Shown: positions 25,338 to 33,579, counted from the first letter of the stretch. The stretch: 64,000 bases of DNA from Lachnospiraceae bacterium (GCA_910574885.1 CAJTDD010000009.1:1-64000), one strand, 5' to 3'. Notes: generated by a model from the letters alone, not told the origin. Made by a program: numbers and translations.

Positions 25338-27231
25338 ACTCGTCACGGCTGAGTTTTTTCCCGCTTTTTTCCAGCTCGTGGCTAAGCCCTTTCAATATCT
25401 GTTCCATTGTAAGCGTTGGTTCTTTTGCTTCTGCTGCAAGAAAACCGGCGTAAATCAAAGCATTTTTAATCATGCTCCCCGACACCTCAAACTGATTCGC
25501 AAGAAATTCAAAATCTATCTCAATCTCATGGGAAATCGGCATTTTCGAGGGTATCATGGATTGCCACATCTGACGGCGCAAGCTTGCATCCGGCAGAGGG
25601 AAATCAATCATATCGCTGACACGACGTCGGAACGCACTGTCAAAATTCTGCAGATAATTTGTTGCAAGGATACTGACGCCCTCATATTCTTCCATTTTTT
25701 GCAGCAAAAATGCAATCTCCATGTTACTGTATTTGTCATTGGATTCTTTGATTTCAGTCCGTTTGGAAAATAATACGTCCGCCTCATCGAAGAAGAGGAT
25801 TGCCATGCTGTTTTCAGCCTCCTCAAAAATACGGTTTAGTTTCTTCTCAGTTTCCCCGATATATTTATCTACTACAGACGGCAGCTCCACCCGGTAAAGC
25901 TCCATGCCAAGCTCCGCAGCCATAACCTGGGCAGCCATGGTCTTTCCGGTTCCGGGAGGCCCGGCAAAAATCATGGATGTCCCGTTGCCGTAGGCTGATT
26001 TTTCCAGAAAACCCCATTCCTCATAGACCAGTTTTCGGTTACGGATGCGGCTGATAATGTGGGATAGCTTCTTTTTCTGCATTTCCGGAAGAATCAGGTC
26101 ATGCATCCTGTAAATACTGCGGATTTTCTTGGCATACTTATCCAGGGAATGGGAGGATACCCGCAGAACGGCACACCGCAATTCATCGGCAGTAATGCGT
26201 CCATTCCCTTCACTGAGGGAATAGGATTTTGCAAGTTCCAGTATTTCCCGCATTTTCCCGGGCAGGAAATTATACCTGCTAAGGAAATCCATCCGGTCTT
26301 TCCCGCAGTCCCACTGGTAAGATAAGGTCAGGTTCTCAAATAGCGCCTTGTCACCAAGAACGTCCTCTGGGTTGATGGCAAAGGGTAGATATTGCCGTGA
26401 ATGAGAAGAGGAGAGAGAGATTTCCTTATGCCCGCCCAGAAGAAAAATCGTCTCGTCCTCTTTCAGCCAATATAAGAGGGGAGTCAGGTCGTCCGTCTCA
26501 TCGGACAGTTCTATCACATACATGGCGTGATGCAGCAGGCACTCCCGCCGCATTTCCCTGAGCTGGCTTTCTGTTTGCAGCGTCTCGTAGGGAATTACGG
26601 CAAGGCTCATGTGGGACAGGGCGGCAAGATAAGCATAATTGAGTTTCCTGCCGCTCCCCTTCCGGCCTTTGAGGTATACCAATTTTTTCCCTGGAATTTG
26701 GCGAAGGCAGACGTCGATTTTTTCATATAACCGGATATTTTCGCCAAGGAATGGAAGCGGATCTTCCGCCAGATGATACCATTCCATGCCCGGAAGATGC
26801 CGGATATCAGGGATATTTCCGCACAAAAATGGAAAAAGCTGGGGAGCAATTTGGATTCGGGATGGAAGACCTGTTTCATCCCATTCTTGCTCATACAGCA
26901 AATGGGAAGACTGTCCCAATAATTCTGACACAGGAAAATCATTTCCTGTCCCGGTACAGAATAATTTCCATGCCGCGGGGGTCAGAGATTCCCCCAAAAG
27001 CCCCATATATAATGCCGCCGCCAGCATCAGCAGGCCTTCCTGTTTTAAGCCGGCAGACAGAGCGACATAAAGAAAAGGTGAAAACACATCTTGCTCAGCG
27101 CTTTTGGAAGATTTCCGAAGCAGGTCCCTTAGATTTTCCAAGGGAGATACCCGGCTGTGCCGTGTGCGGGAATCGTCGCCCCATTTCATTAAATCATCCA
27201 GAAATTCGAGGTAATTTACATAGATATCCAT
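25312..27231 (-). CDS. AAA+ ATPase associated with contractile injection system
   Basis: The 639-residue protein has a divergent N-terminal half and a C-terminal AAA+ domain. Walker A is MIFAGPPGTGKTMAAQVM (near 424), Walker B AILFFDEADVLFSKR (near 478), with a YLQNFDSAFRRRV arginine-finger region. It resembles the ATPase found in eCIS loci (Afp15/Pvc15). A paralogue with nearly the same core motifs ends the plus-strand structural operon at 58806. AAAGGAT precedes the ATG. It lies 25 bp after the regulator gene and is probably cotranscribed with it. Confidence 0.88.
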   Translation of the reverse strand: MDIYVNYLEFLDDLMKWGDDSRTRHSRVSPLENLRDLLRKSSKSAEQDVFSPFLYVALSAGLKQEGLLMLAAALYMGLLGESLTPAAWKLFCTGTGNDFPVSELLGQSSHLLYEQEWDETGLPSRIQIAPQLFPFLCGNIPDIRHLPGMEWYHLAEDPLPFLGENIRLYEKIDVCLRQIPGKKLVYLKGRKGSGRKLNYAYLAALSHMSLAVIPYETLQTESQLREMRRECLLHHAMYVIELSDETDDLTPLLYWLKEDETIFLLGGHKEISLSSSHSRQYLPFAINPEDVLGDKALFENLTLSYQWDCGKDRMDFLSRYNFLPGKMREILELAKSYSLSEGNGRITADELRCAVLRVSSHSLDKYAKKIRSIYRMHDLILPEMQKKKLSHIISRIRNRKLVYEEWGFLEKSAYGNGTSMIFAGPPGTGKTMAAQVMAAELGMELYRVELPSVVDKYIGETEKKLNRIFEEAENSMAILFFDEADVLFSKRTEIKESNDKYSNMEIAFLLQKMEEYEGVSILATNYLQNFDSAFRRRVSDMIDFPLPDASLRRQMWQSMIPSKMPISHEIEIDFEFLANQFEVSGSMIKNALIYAGFLAAEAKEPTLTMEQILKGLSHELEKSGKKLSRDEYGEYGHLF

Positions 27232-27255
27232 AGCTTATCCTTTACATAAAGTATT

Positions 27256-30024
27256 TCACACATGTTCTACAATTTCCTGAAAACTGCTTGTAAAATCCAG
27301 CTCTAAGTCTTCCCGGTATAATTTTTGCATCCGGTCATATTGCTGTTTCGCCTCCGCCTGTTTCCCACTCTTACATAAACAGATAATAAGCTGCCTTACA
27401 ATGTCTTCATTATAAGGGTCTGCCTCAAGTATCCTCTGGTAAAATGGAATCGCCGCCTCGTGCCTCTCCTGTGCCGTTCTTTTGGCGGCTCCGGAACGAA
27501 GTACTGTAAGATACTGGTTTTCCAGTTCTTTTGCCATACCGTAAGACCAGAGATAGCCGCTGTTTCCCATGTAGCTGCCCGGATAGAGCGAAATCATCCG
27601 TTCCGGATTATTTTCACATGCCGCCAAGTCCTGAATGTACGCATTCAGTTCCGCCAAATCAGAGTCCACAAGCTGCATATTCAGGGAATATTTCTTGTTT
27701 TCATAGGAAATCAGTTCTTCCAGCCCTTCCTGTGTAAATGCCTGCCGGATACTGTAAAGAGTGGTGTGGAAGAGGGCGATTGCGCTCTTCATCCCGGATT
27801 CCGGCCATAAAAGATCGATTAGCGCCTCCCGGGATACGCTGCTTCCCTGAAGGTGGAACAGGTATGCGAAAAGTTCCCGTGCCTTTTTCGTCCGCCATTT
27901 CATTTCCCTGCCGTCTTTGTCTGGAAGGAATACAGAGAATCCGTCCATGCACTGAATCCGTATTCTCCCGTTTCCTTTCGGTTCTGCTCCCGGATTTTCA
28001 GCTTTCCGGGAAATGAGAAGACGGGTATCCGCAGTGTTTCGGCGGATGGTATGAATCTCTGTCAGTATTTGACGGTGTTTGGAAGAAAGATCCAGAATCC
28101 CAATATTGTTTTTCTGCAAAAATGTGTTTCCGGTTCGGGATTGTTCCACTGCCTTACGGTAATTTCCTGCATCCCAAGACAGGACCGCAAGCATTTCCCA
28201 TGCAACGGCTGTCTGCAATGTCTCGTGTTCCGAGTTCTTGATAATCTGCTGAGCATACTGTCCTGCCGTCTCATAATCGCCGGAGAGGTAGGCGGATTTC
28301 ATATGTTCTGCTAAAATGCAGCTGCGTAAAAGAAAACCGTCGGCCATACAGTCAATCTGTATGGCCGGGGTGGGATTTGTATTCTGAGAAAGAGAAGCAT
28401 GTTCCGCCTGATTAGGTTCTTCCTCCTCCGGCTGTGTCAACATCGTAAGGAGTTGAAAGGCCGGATATAAAAACGAATCCTCATGAAATTGTATCCCCTG
28501 CCCAGTCTTTTTAAGAAGAAGCCCCGCCGCCTCTTTAAGCTGGTGCATACAGCATTTGATTTTAACCTGCTCTGTCAGGAGCGCTTCGGCAGTCTTGTCC
28601 CAGTTGGGTTGGGAATCCTGCATTGCCTGTTTCAGATATACCTCAGCCTGCAATAATTCCCCGGCTTTGCGTTTCACCGCCGCTGCAAACAGAAGCACCT
28701 GTTTATAATCCTTTAGTTGTCCGGCCTCATAAAAAGCCTTTCCAGCCTGCGCAATCTGTTCGTTTCCTTCTGTGACGCGCCCCAAGGCCATGAGGTATTT
28801 CCCATAAATGAACCGTGCCTTTGGCGTCAGTTCGCAGTGTGAATCTGAAAGCAGCGAAAACCATCGTTCCAGAGTACCATAAAGCCGATCTTCCAAAATA
28901 GAATCACCGGAAACCTCTATGACCGTCTGCACAATATCTGAGGCTTTCCCCCGGCAGGCATACTCTGCCGCCTGGATTTTATCATTGGTTTTCAGAAGAA
29001 AATAAGCTGCCGTCCTTAGAGTCTCCTGCTGTTCTTCCGGAGTCGTCTGGGACAGTAAGAACCGCTGAAAGATAGAATGGTAGCGGTACAGGCTGCTTCC
29101 TTCTCCCAGAGTTTGTACGAAGAGCTGTTCGCTGACCAGATAGCGGAGCATACTTTCCGAGTTGTAGATTCCGGCCGCCTTATTGCAGATGGAAGGGGTC
29201 ATATAGTCCAGTACCGCTGTTTTGGTTAGAAATGTCTGGATATCAAAGGGCAGCATTTTGTAGACCCGGGTCATAAAATAGTCGGAGACTTCCAGCTTGT
29301 CGCAGATATCCTTTAAAACCTTGACAGTATCCCCTTTGTGCCTCTGTTTTAGCTGCAGCATGATTTGCGCGATTCCTACCGGCCATCCTTCCGTGCAGTC
29401 ATAGATAAGTTTCGCACATTGCCCGGCGTCTTCGCCTACATGCGTCAGAAGCCTGGCAATCTCTTCCTGTTTGAATTTCAGTTCCTCCATCCCGATACAG
29501 ACGGCGCGCCCGCTCTGGATATATTTGTGAAAAAAGAGTGGGAGAGAGCGCTTTTCTACGATAAACAGGCGTATTTTCTTGTCCATAGTCTCGATTAAAA
29601 TGTCTAATAGGTTGAAAATATCCGGATTCGTGATTTCCTGAAAATCATCCAGAATTATATTCAGAAAATCAATCTTTTCATCCAGCCATATGACAAGCTG
29701 CTCCATGATAATGTCAATATTTTCCAGAAGGGGTACAGAAATGTTAAATTCTTCTCCGGGATTCCCCAGTGCGTGCCGGACGGATTTGGTAAAATTCTGG
29801 ATAAAGGTCATAAGGTCATTGTCCGTATCGCTGATATTGTACCATGCGCTTTTTCCCGGGGAATTTCGTACATAATTGGCCAGGGCCTGTGTTTTCCCGA
29901 AACCTGCCCCGGCATTTATCAGGATGATATCCGCCTGCAGAGATGAAAGAAGGGCATCCGCTGTCCGTTCCGTATATCCCCTGTTTACGTTTGGTATCTG
30001 GATTTTGCTGTTCTCATTCTTCAT
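27256..30024 (-). CDS. MalT/SARP-like transcriptional activator (STAND ATPase, winged helix, BTAD)
   Basis: The 922-residue protein begins with a STAND-type ATPase whose P-loop is LINAGAGFGKTQALANYV (near 36-51). It continues with helical TPR-like repeats. It ends with a SARP-type module: a winged helix (KARELFAYLFHLQGSSVSRE, LIDLLWPESG) followed by a bacterial transcriptional activation domain (RILEADPYNEDIVRQLIICL). Such proteins activate promoters after ligand and ATP binding. It faces away from the CIS structural operon across the 30025-30574 gap and is the obvious candidate to control it. Confidence 0.85.
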   Translation of the reverse strand: MKNENSKIQIPNVNRGYTERTADALLSSLQADIILINAGAGFGKTQALANYVRNSPGKSAWYNISDTDNDLMTFIQNFTKSVRHALGNPGEEFNISVPLLENIDIIMEQLVIWLDEKIDFLNIILDDFQEITNPDIFNLLDILIETMDKKIRLFIVEKRSLPLFFHKYIQSGRAVCIGMEELKFKQEEIARLLTHVGEDAGQCAKLIYDCTEGWPVGIAQIMLQLKQRHKGDTVKVLKDICDKLEVSDYFMTRVYKMLPFDIQTFLTKTAVLDYMTPSICNKAAGIYNSESMLRYLVSEQLFVQTLGEGSSLYRYHSIFQRFLLSQTTPEEQQETLRTAAYFLLKTNDKIQAAEYACRGKASDIVQTVIEVSGDSILEDRLYGTLERWFSLLSDSHCELTPKARFIYGKYLMALGRVTEGNEQIAQAGKAFYEAGQLKDYKQVLLFAAAVKRKAGELLQAEVYLKQAMQDSQPNWDKTAEALLTEQVKIKCCMHQLKEAAGLLLKKTGQGIQFHEDSFLYPAFQLLTMLTQPEEEEPNQAEHASLSQNTNPTPAIQIDCMADGFLLRSCILAEHMKSAYLSGDYETAGQYAQQIIKNSEHETLQTAVAWEMLAVLSWDAGNYRKAVEQSRTGNTFLQKNNIGILDLSSKHRQILTEIHTIRRNTADTRLLISRKAENPGAEPKGNGRIRIQCMDGFSVFLPDKDGREMKWRTKKARELFAYLFHLQGSSVSREALIDLLWPESGMKSAIALFHTTLYSIRQAFTQEGLEELISYENKKYSLNMQLVDSDLAELNAYIQDLAACENNPERMISLYPGSYMGNSGYLWSYGMAKELENQYLTVLRSGAAKRTAQERHEAAIPFYQRILEADPYNEDIVRQLIICLCKSGKQAEAKQQYDRMQKLYREDLELDFTSSFQEIVEHV

Positions 30025-30153
30025 CAGTGGTCAGTCCTTTTTCTCTGTTGGTTTTCCGATTTGCCTGAATATTATATATTATTTCAAGATACTTTATGGG
30101 ACTGGCACCAATTAAGAGGATTTTACACCATTTTTGCGGAATGGAAATGAAAA

Positions 30154-30173
30154 CAGGCGCCCTAAGGCGCCTG
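30154..30173 (-). terminator. Terminator after the small minus-strand ORF
   Basis: CAGGCGCC and GGCGCCTG form a perfect 8-bp stem with a 4-nt loop, followed on the minus strand by TTTTCATTT. It separates the 50-residue ORF from the regulator gene. Confidence 0.7.
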
Positions 30174-30197
30174 CTAATAAAATTAATCTATATTTTA

Positions 30198-30350
30198 CTA
30201 ATTGTTTTTTTCGTCTGGTTCTGCGACTTCTAAGAGAATGGAATCAAATTCATTTTCAAGTTCCTCTCTTCTGTCTTGAGGTACAAGTTTTAACAGCTTC
30301 CTTACAAATACAGTCAATCTGTTGATATACCGTAATTGTTTATCTGTCAT
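30198..30350 (-). CDS. Small hypothetical protein (50 aa)
   Basis: A short minus-strand ORF encodes MTDKQLRYINRLTVFVRKLL, then KLVPQDRREELENEFDSILL and EVAEPDEKNN. It has a CAGGTGAT ribosome site, a TTTACA-18-TATAAT promoter upstream and a perfect hairpin terminator just downstream, so it looks like an independent gene. The product is helical with a basic first half and an acidic end. No family is recognised. It sits between the regulator and the sheath promoter and may be a small regulator or modulator of the CIS. Confidence 0.65.
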   Translation of the reverse strand: MTDKQLRYINRLTVFVRKLLKLVPQDRREELENEFDSILLEVAEPDEKNN

Positions 30351-30398
30351 ATAATCACCTGCTTTCTGGGAAAGATTGTTGATTTAGTATTTGTTCTA

Positions 30399-30428
30399 AT
30401 TATAACAATGCAATGTCAATGATGTAAA
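30399..30428 (-). promoter_or_regulatory. Sigma-A promoter of the 50-aa ORF
   Basis: On the minus strand TTTACA (30423-30428) and a perfect TATAAT (30399-30404) are 18 bp apart. Confidence 0.6.
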
Positions 30429-30456
30429 GATTTATTTTTTTACAAATTTTGTCGAA

Positions 30457-30492
30457 TTGTTTAGAATTTTGTTTAGCGCCCTATTTTATACT
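30457..30492 (+). promoter_or_regulatory. CIS operon promoter with direct repeats upstream of the -10
   Basis: TATACT at 30487-30492 is a good -10, but no -35 is present at 16-18 bp. TTGTTTAG occurs twice, at 30457-30464 and 30469-30476, 12 bp apart on the same helix face. A related AATTTTGTCG lies just upstream at 30445-30454. The last repeat ends 10 bp before the -10. Tandem repeats in place of a -35 are the known operator layout of SARP-type activators, so the 27256-30024 regulator is the likely binder. The operator assignment is inference. Confidence 0.5.
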
Positions 30493-30521
30493 TGCATAGA
30501 GAAGTGAAGTTTTTAACCAGG

Positions 30522-30562
30522 AAAGGAGGTAGCCGGCATTGGCAGCCGAAAAAGGCGGCTAA
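30522..30562 (+). promoter_or_regulatory. Strong SD with 7-codon mini-ORF and hairpin ahead of the sheath gene
   Basis: AAAGGAGG (30522-30529) is followed nine bases later by TTG GCA GCC GAA AAA GGC GGC TAA (30539-30562). This tiny ORF is in frame with the sheath gene and stops 12 nt before its ATG. AGCCG (30544-30548) can pair with CGGCT (30556-30560), and another AGCCG at 30531 could compete. The sheath ATG itself has only a weak GGGA. The layout suggests translational coupling or a leader control. Confidence 0.4.
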
Positions 30563-30574
30563 TGTTGGGAGATT

Positions 30575-32311
30575 ATGGCTGAATATTTATCACCAGGCGT
30601 ATATGTAGAGGAATTTGATTCAGGCGGCAAACCGATGGAAGGCGTTGGTACAAGTACGGCCGGATTTATCGGCCTTGCAGAGCGGGGCCCGGCGGAAGGA
30701 GTTCCGCAGCTTGTAACCAATTTTGCAGATTTTAAGAGGAAGTTTGGCGGTTATCTGTCTGAAAATGAGTATGGGGAATACCGGTTCCTTGCCTATGCAG
30801 TGGAGCATTTCTTTGTAAACGGCGGCTCCCGCTGTTACATTTCCCGTGTCGCCCCAAGCGATGCAAAACCTGCCCATGCAAAAGTTCCGGCGATGGAATC
30901 CGTCCTTAGGGTGCGGGCAAAGAATCCGGGCTTATGGGGAAACAGCATGAGCGTTGTGGTAACGCCGTCAAGCAAAGCAAAGACACAGATTCTCGAGGAG
31001 CTTGACACGGCAGACGGCAAGCAGTATTCGGTAAAAAGTTCTGCGGGATTCCATCCGGGGGACGTGGTGGTTTACAAGGACATGACCAATGTGGTATACA
31101 ACCGTGTCGTAAAGAGCCAGGATAATATCATTGTATTTGAAAAAGAATTTGAACAGGACGTGGTGGACAAGAACCTGCTTCCCAACAAGGTAATCTCCAC
31201 CTGTGAGTTCAACCTGGAAGTGAAATACGACGATATTGTTGAATTCTACGAGAACCTGTCCTTCAACGTGTCTATCCCGAATTATGTCGAGAAGAAGACG
31301 GCAAAGTCAGACCTGATTATTACAAATTACATTGGCAACAAGAAGAACGAGCCAGTCGCTCCATTTGACGAGATTGCAGGAGAAGACCCGGAGAAGGCTT
31401 TCTGTGTGATCCCGTTAAAGGGCGGCAGCAATGGCTCTGTGTCCAATATCAGTGCGGCAGATTTCATCGGCGTAGACAAGGGAGCCGGAAAACGTACCGG
31501 TATCCAGGCGTTCTTAGACAATGACAACGTGTCCATCATGGCGGTTCCGGGCGTGGTAGACCCCAATGTACAGTTAATGCTGGTTGCCCATTGCGAGAAC
31601 CTTGCCAGCCGTTTCGCGGTTCTGGATATGCCAAGGAACGCCAAGAAGATGGACGACATTATCGCCCACAGGGAAATCGTAGACAGCAATTACGCCGCTA
31701 TGTACCATCCGTGGCTGGAAGTTTTCGACCCGCTGGATAAGAAAAATATGGCGATTCCGCCGTCAGGATCCGTAATCGGAATCTACGCCCGCAGCGACAA
31801 TTCCAGAGGCGTACATAAGGCTCCGGCAAATGAAACGGTCCGGGCATGCGTGGGGCTGGACTGCCAGTTTAACAAGGGCGAGCAGGACATCTTAAACCCC
31901 AAGGGCGTCAATCTGATCCGCTCCTTCCCGGGACAGGGAATCCGTGTCTGGGGAGCGCGCACAGCGAGCAGCGACCCCAGCTGGAAGTACATTAACGTCC
32001 GCCGTCTGTTCATTTTCATTGAGGAAAGTATCAAGGCGAACACCAACTGGGCGGTCTTCGAGCCAAATGACGAGGTTCTGTGGGTACGGGTGAAACGGAC
32101 TATCGACGTATTCTTAACAGGACTGTGGAGATCGGGAGCCCTTGCAGGTTCAGCGCCGTCAGATGCATTCTTTGTCAACTGCGGCAGGAATACCATGAGC
32201 CAGGATGATATCGACAACGGAAGGCTGATCTGCGTGATTGGTGTTGCACCGGTGAAACCGGCTGAATTTGTAATCTTCAGGATTTCACAGAAGACGGGCG
32301 ATTCCGTGTAA
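30575..32311 (+). CDS. Contractile tail sheath protein
   Basis: The 578-residue protein is a tail sheath subunit. MAEYLSPGVYVEEFDSG, GVGTSTAGFIGLAERGP and the C-terminal WGARTASSDPSWKYINVRRL, IEESIKANTNWAVFEPND and IGVAPVKPAEFVIFRISQ blocks are typical of Afp/Pvc and phage sheaths. It would polymerise around the tube and contract to drive injection. It is the first gene of the 31-kb plus-strand operon and is followed by the tube gene 46 bp later. There is one sheath gene here, unlike Afp, which has three. Confidence 0.96.
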   Translation: MAEYLSPGVYVEEFDSGGKPMEGVGTSTAGFIGLAERGPAEGVPQLVTNFADFKRKFGGYLSENEYGEYRFLAYAVEHFFVNGGSRCYISRVAPSDAKPAHAKVPAMESVLRVRAKNPGLWGNSMSVVVTPSSKAKTQILEELDTADGKQYSVKSSAGFHPGDVVVYKDMTNVVYNRVVKSQDNIIVFEKEFEQDVVDKNLLPNKVISTCEFNLEVKYDDIVEFYENLSFNVSIPNYVEKKTAKSDLIITNYIGNKKNEPVAPFDEIAGEDPEKAFCVIPLKGGSNGSVSNISAADFIGVDKGAGKRTGIQAFLDNDNVSIMAVPGVVDPNVQLMLVAHCENLASRFAVLDMPRNAKKMDDIIAHREIVDSNYAAMYHPWLEVFDPLDKKNMAIPPSGSVIGIYARSDNSRGVHKAPANETVRACVGLDCQFNKGEQDILNPKGVNLIRSFPGQGIRVWGARTASSDPSWKYINVRRLFIFIEESIKANTNWAVFEPNDEVLWVRVKRTIDVFLTGLWRSGALAGSAPSDAFFVNCGRNTMSQDDIDNGRLICVIGVAPVKPAEFVIFRISQKTGDSV

Positions 32312-32357
32312 GTGCTGTCCCTAAATAGAATTAGTCAGAAAGGAGCGTTGAGAAGAG

Positions 32358-32783
32358 ATGGCAAGTACCCCATATGGAAAGTTTAGATACAAAGTGGAAA
32401 TTGACGGCCTGGAGGCAGGAGGTTTCTCGGAGGCGTCCGGGTTTGACGCGTCCATCGACGTAATTGAGTACCGCGAGGGCGATATGGTGCAGACACCCAT
32501 GAAACTCCCGGGACTGAAAAAATATGGAAATATTACTCTGAAACAAGGCGTTGCGGATTCCATGGTTATGTATGAGTGGATGATTGCAGGCGTGGAAGGC
32601 GAAGTGGAGCGCAAGACGATTACCATTACGATTCTGGATGAGACAGAGACTGCAACTGCGTCCTGGCAGGTCATCAATGCATGGCCGGCGAAATATACGG
32701 CGCCGGATTTCAATGCGACAGCTTCAGAGGTTGCCATTGAGACTCTTGAGATTGCCCATGAGGGAATGACAAGAGTATCATAG
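32358..32783 (+). CDS. Tail tube protein (T4 gp19-like)
   Basis: The 141-residue protein forms the inner tube through which cargo moves. MASTPYGKFRYKVEIDGLEA, GGFSEASGFDASIDVIEYRE, the GLKKYGNITLKQGVADS loop and the final ETLEIAHEGMTRVS match the phage tail tube/Hcp-like family used by eCIS. AAAGGAGCG lies upstream. A second, divergent tube-type protein is encoded at 33580. Confidence 0.93.
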   Translation: MASTPYGKFRYKVEIDGLEAGGFSEASGFDASIDVIEYREGDMVQTPMKLPGLKKYGNITLKQGVADSMVMYEWMIAGVEGEVERKTITITILDETETATASWQVINAWPAKYTAPDFNATASEVAIETLEIAHEGMTRVS

Positions 32784-32875
32784 AGATAAAATGAGACGGG
32801 CTTTGGACGGTCTGGGACGATTTGTTTCAGGGAGCGGCCAAAGCGTCGTATTCAAATGGACATATAGGCCCTGAT

Positions 32876-32951
32876 GCGTGTTTGAAAATGCATTCCTACA
32901 ATCTGCCGCAAACTGGGACGGCATCTTGCAGAAAGCATTTTTCAAACACGC
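32876..32951 (+). repeat. Large nested inverted repeat after the tube gene
   Basis: GCGTGTTTGAAAATGC (32876-32891) pairs with GCATTTTTCAAACACGC (32935-32951), 16 bp with one bulged base. Inside it TGCCG (32904-32908) pairs with CGGCA (32919-32923). It lies in the 197-bp gap between the tube gene and the next CIS gene. No T-tract follows, so it is not an ordinary terminator. It could be an mRNA processing or stability element that keeps sheath and tube mRNA in excess. Confidence 0.65.
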
Positions 32952-32980
32952 TCTGGAGCCGGAAAGCAAAGGTAAGACGG

Positions 32981-33349
32981 ATGTTTGAGACAGAATTTTC
33001 TTTTGTACTGCCAAAAGGATATATGGACAGGGACGGAAATCTCCATAAAGAAGGAAAAATGCGTCTGGCTACGGCTGCAGACGAGATTATACCTCTTCGT
33101 GACCCAAGGGTACAGCAGAATCCGGGATATCTGGTAATTATCCTGCTCTCCCGGGTCATCACAAGCCTTGGGACTATGCCGGCAGTAGATACCAAAGTCA
33201 TCGAGGGGCTTTACACGCCGGATCTGGCGTACCTGCAGGATTTATACGAACGCGTGAACCAGGCGGAGGTTCCGGTTTACCGTACCGTCTGCCCTCATTG
33301 CGGGGAGGAGATTCAAGTGCCGGTAAATTTTATGGAAGCCGGGCTGTAA
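32981..33349 (+). CDS. Tail assembly protein (P2 gpE-like position), zero-frame product
   Basis: Starting at the ATG at 32981, the zero-frame product is 122 residues. FETEFSFVLPKGYMDRDGNL, KMRLATAADEIIPLRDPRV and the CPHCGEEIQVPVNF end match the 'phage tail assembly protein' encoded after the tube in many CIS loci. By position it corresponds to the tail assembly chaperone genes of contractile phages (P2 E). The earlier in-frame ATG at 32822 would run through the inverted repeat and is unlikely. The 3' end carries a candidate -1 frameshift signal that would extend it to 183 residues. Confidence 0.8.
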   Translation: MFETEFSFVLPKGYMDRDGNLHKEGKMRLATAADEIIPLRDPRVQQNPGYLVIILLSRVITSLGTMPAVDTKVIEGLYTPDLAYLQDLYERVNQAEVPVYRTVCPHCGEEIQVPVNFMEAGL

Positions 33350-33363
33350 ATCTGTATCCGGCT
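33302..33363 (+). promoter_or_regulatory. Candidate programmed -1 ribosomal frameshift signal
   Basis: Three elements are seen in order. An internal SD-like GGGGAGGAG lies at 33302-33310. A slippery heptamer A AAT TTT lies at 33325-33331, in the X XXY YYZ register of the upstream gene. A stem-loop AGCCGGG / TCCGGCT begins at 33337, five bases after the slip site, with a 13-nt loop. The zero-frame stop is at 33347-33349, inside the loop region. Spacing matches known bacterial signals such as dnaX. Whether frameshifting occurs is inferred, not shown. Confidence 0.65.
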
Positions 33364-33531
33364 GACAAAATTTACGAAGAAGCGGCATTTGTCGCCTATT
33401 ACGTGCATTGGAGCAGGGACGATGTGCTGAATCTGCCCCATAGAGAGCGTCTGCGGTGGTGTAAGGAGATTTCCAATATTAACAGGAAAATCAGCCGAGA
33501 GCCTCCCAAAAACGATATTTTTAAAATATAG
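33331..33531 (+). CDS. DUF6760-like extension read in the -1 frame
   Basis: This frame encodes YPADKIYEEAAFVAYYVHWS, RDDVLNLPHRERLRWCKEIS and NINRK, a short conserved helical protein resembling DUF6760 of CIS loci. The only standard start in the frame before the conserved block is a TTG at 33298 with no ribosome site. The internal SD at 33302-33310 has no start codon in this frame at a workable distance. Translation by -1 frameshift from the preceding gene would give a 183-residue fusion (117 zero-frame codons plus 66). Reinitiation at a CTG (33352) is the alternative. Confidence 0.7.
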   Translation, partial: YGSRAVNLYPADKIYEEAAFVAYYVHWSRDDVLNLPHRERLRWCKEISNINRKISREPPKNDIFKI

Positions 33532-33579
33532 GCAGATGTGCCGATATGGAGTAAATCATACAAAGCAAGGTGAAGAAAG

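Noticed and set aside
30134..30325. Plus-strand ORF of 63 codons upstream of the sheath
   Set aside because: It has no ribosome site, and the opposite strand carries a better supported 50-codon gene with promoter, SD and terminator.
32822..32980. N-terminal extension of the tail assembly ORF from the ATG at 32822
   Set aside because: It runs through the inverted repeat and encodes low-quality sequence; family members begin at the MFETEF-type start at 32981.
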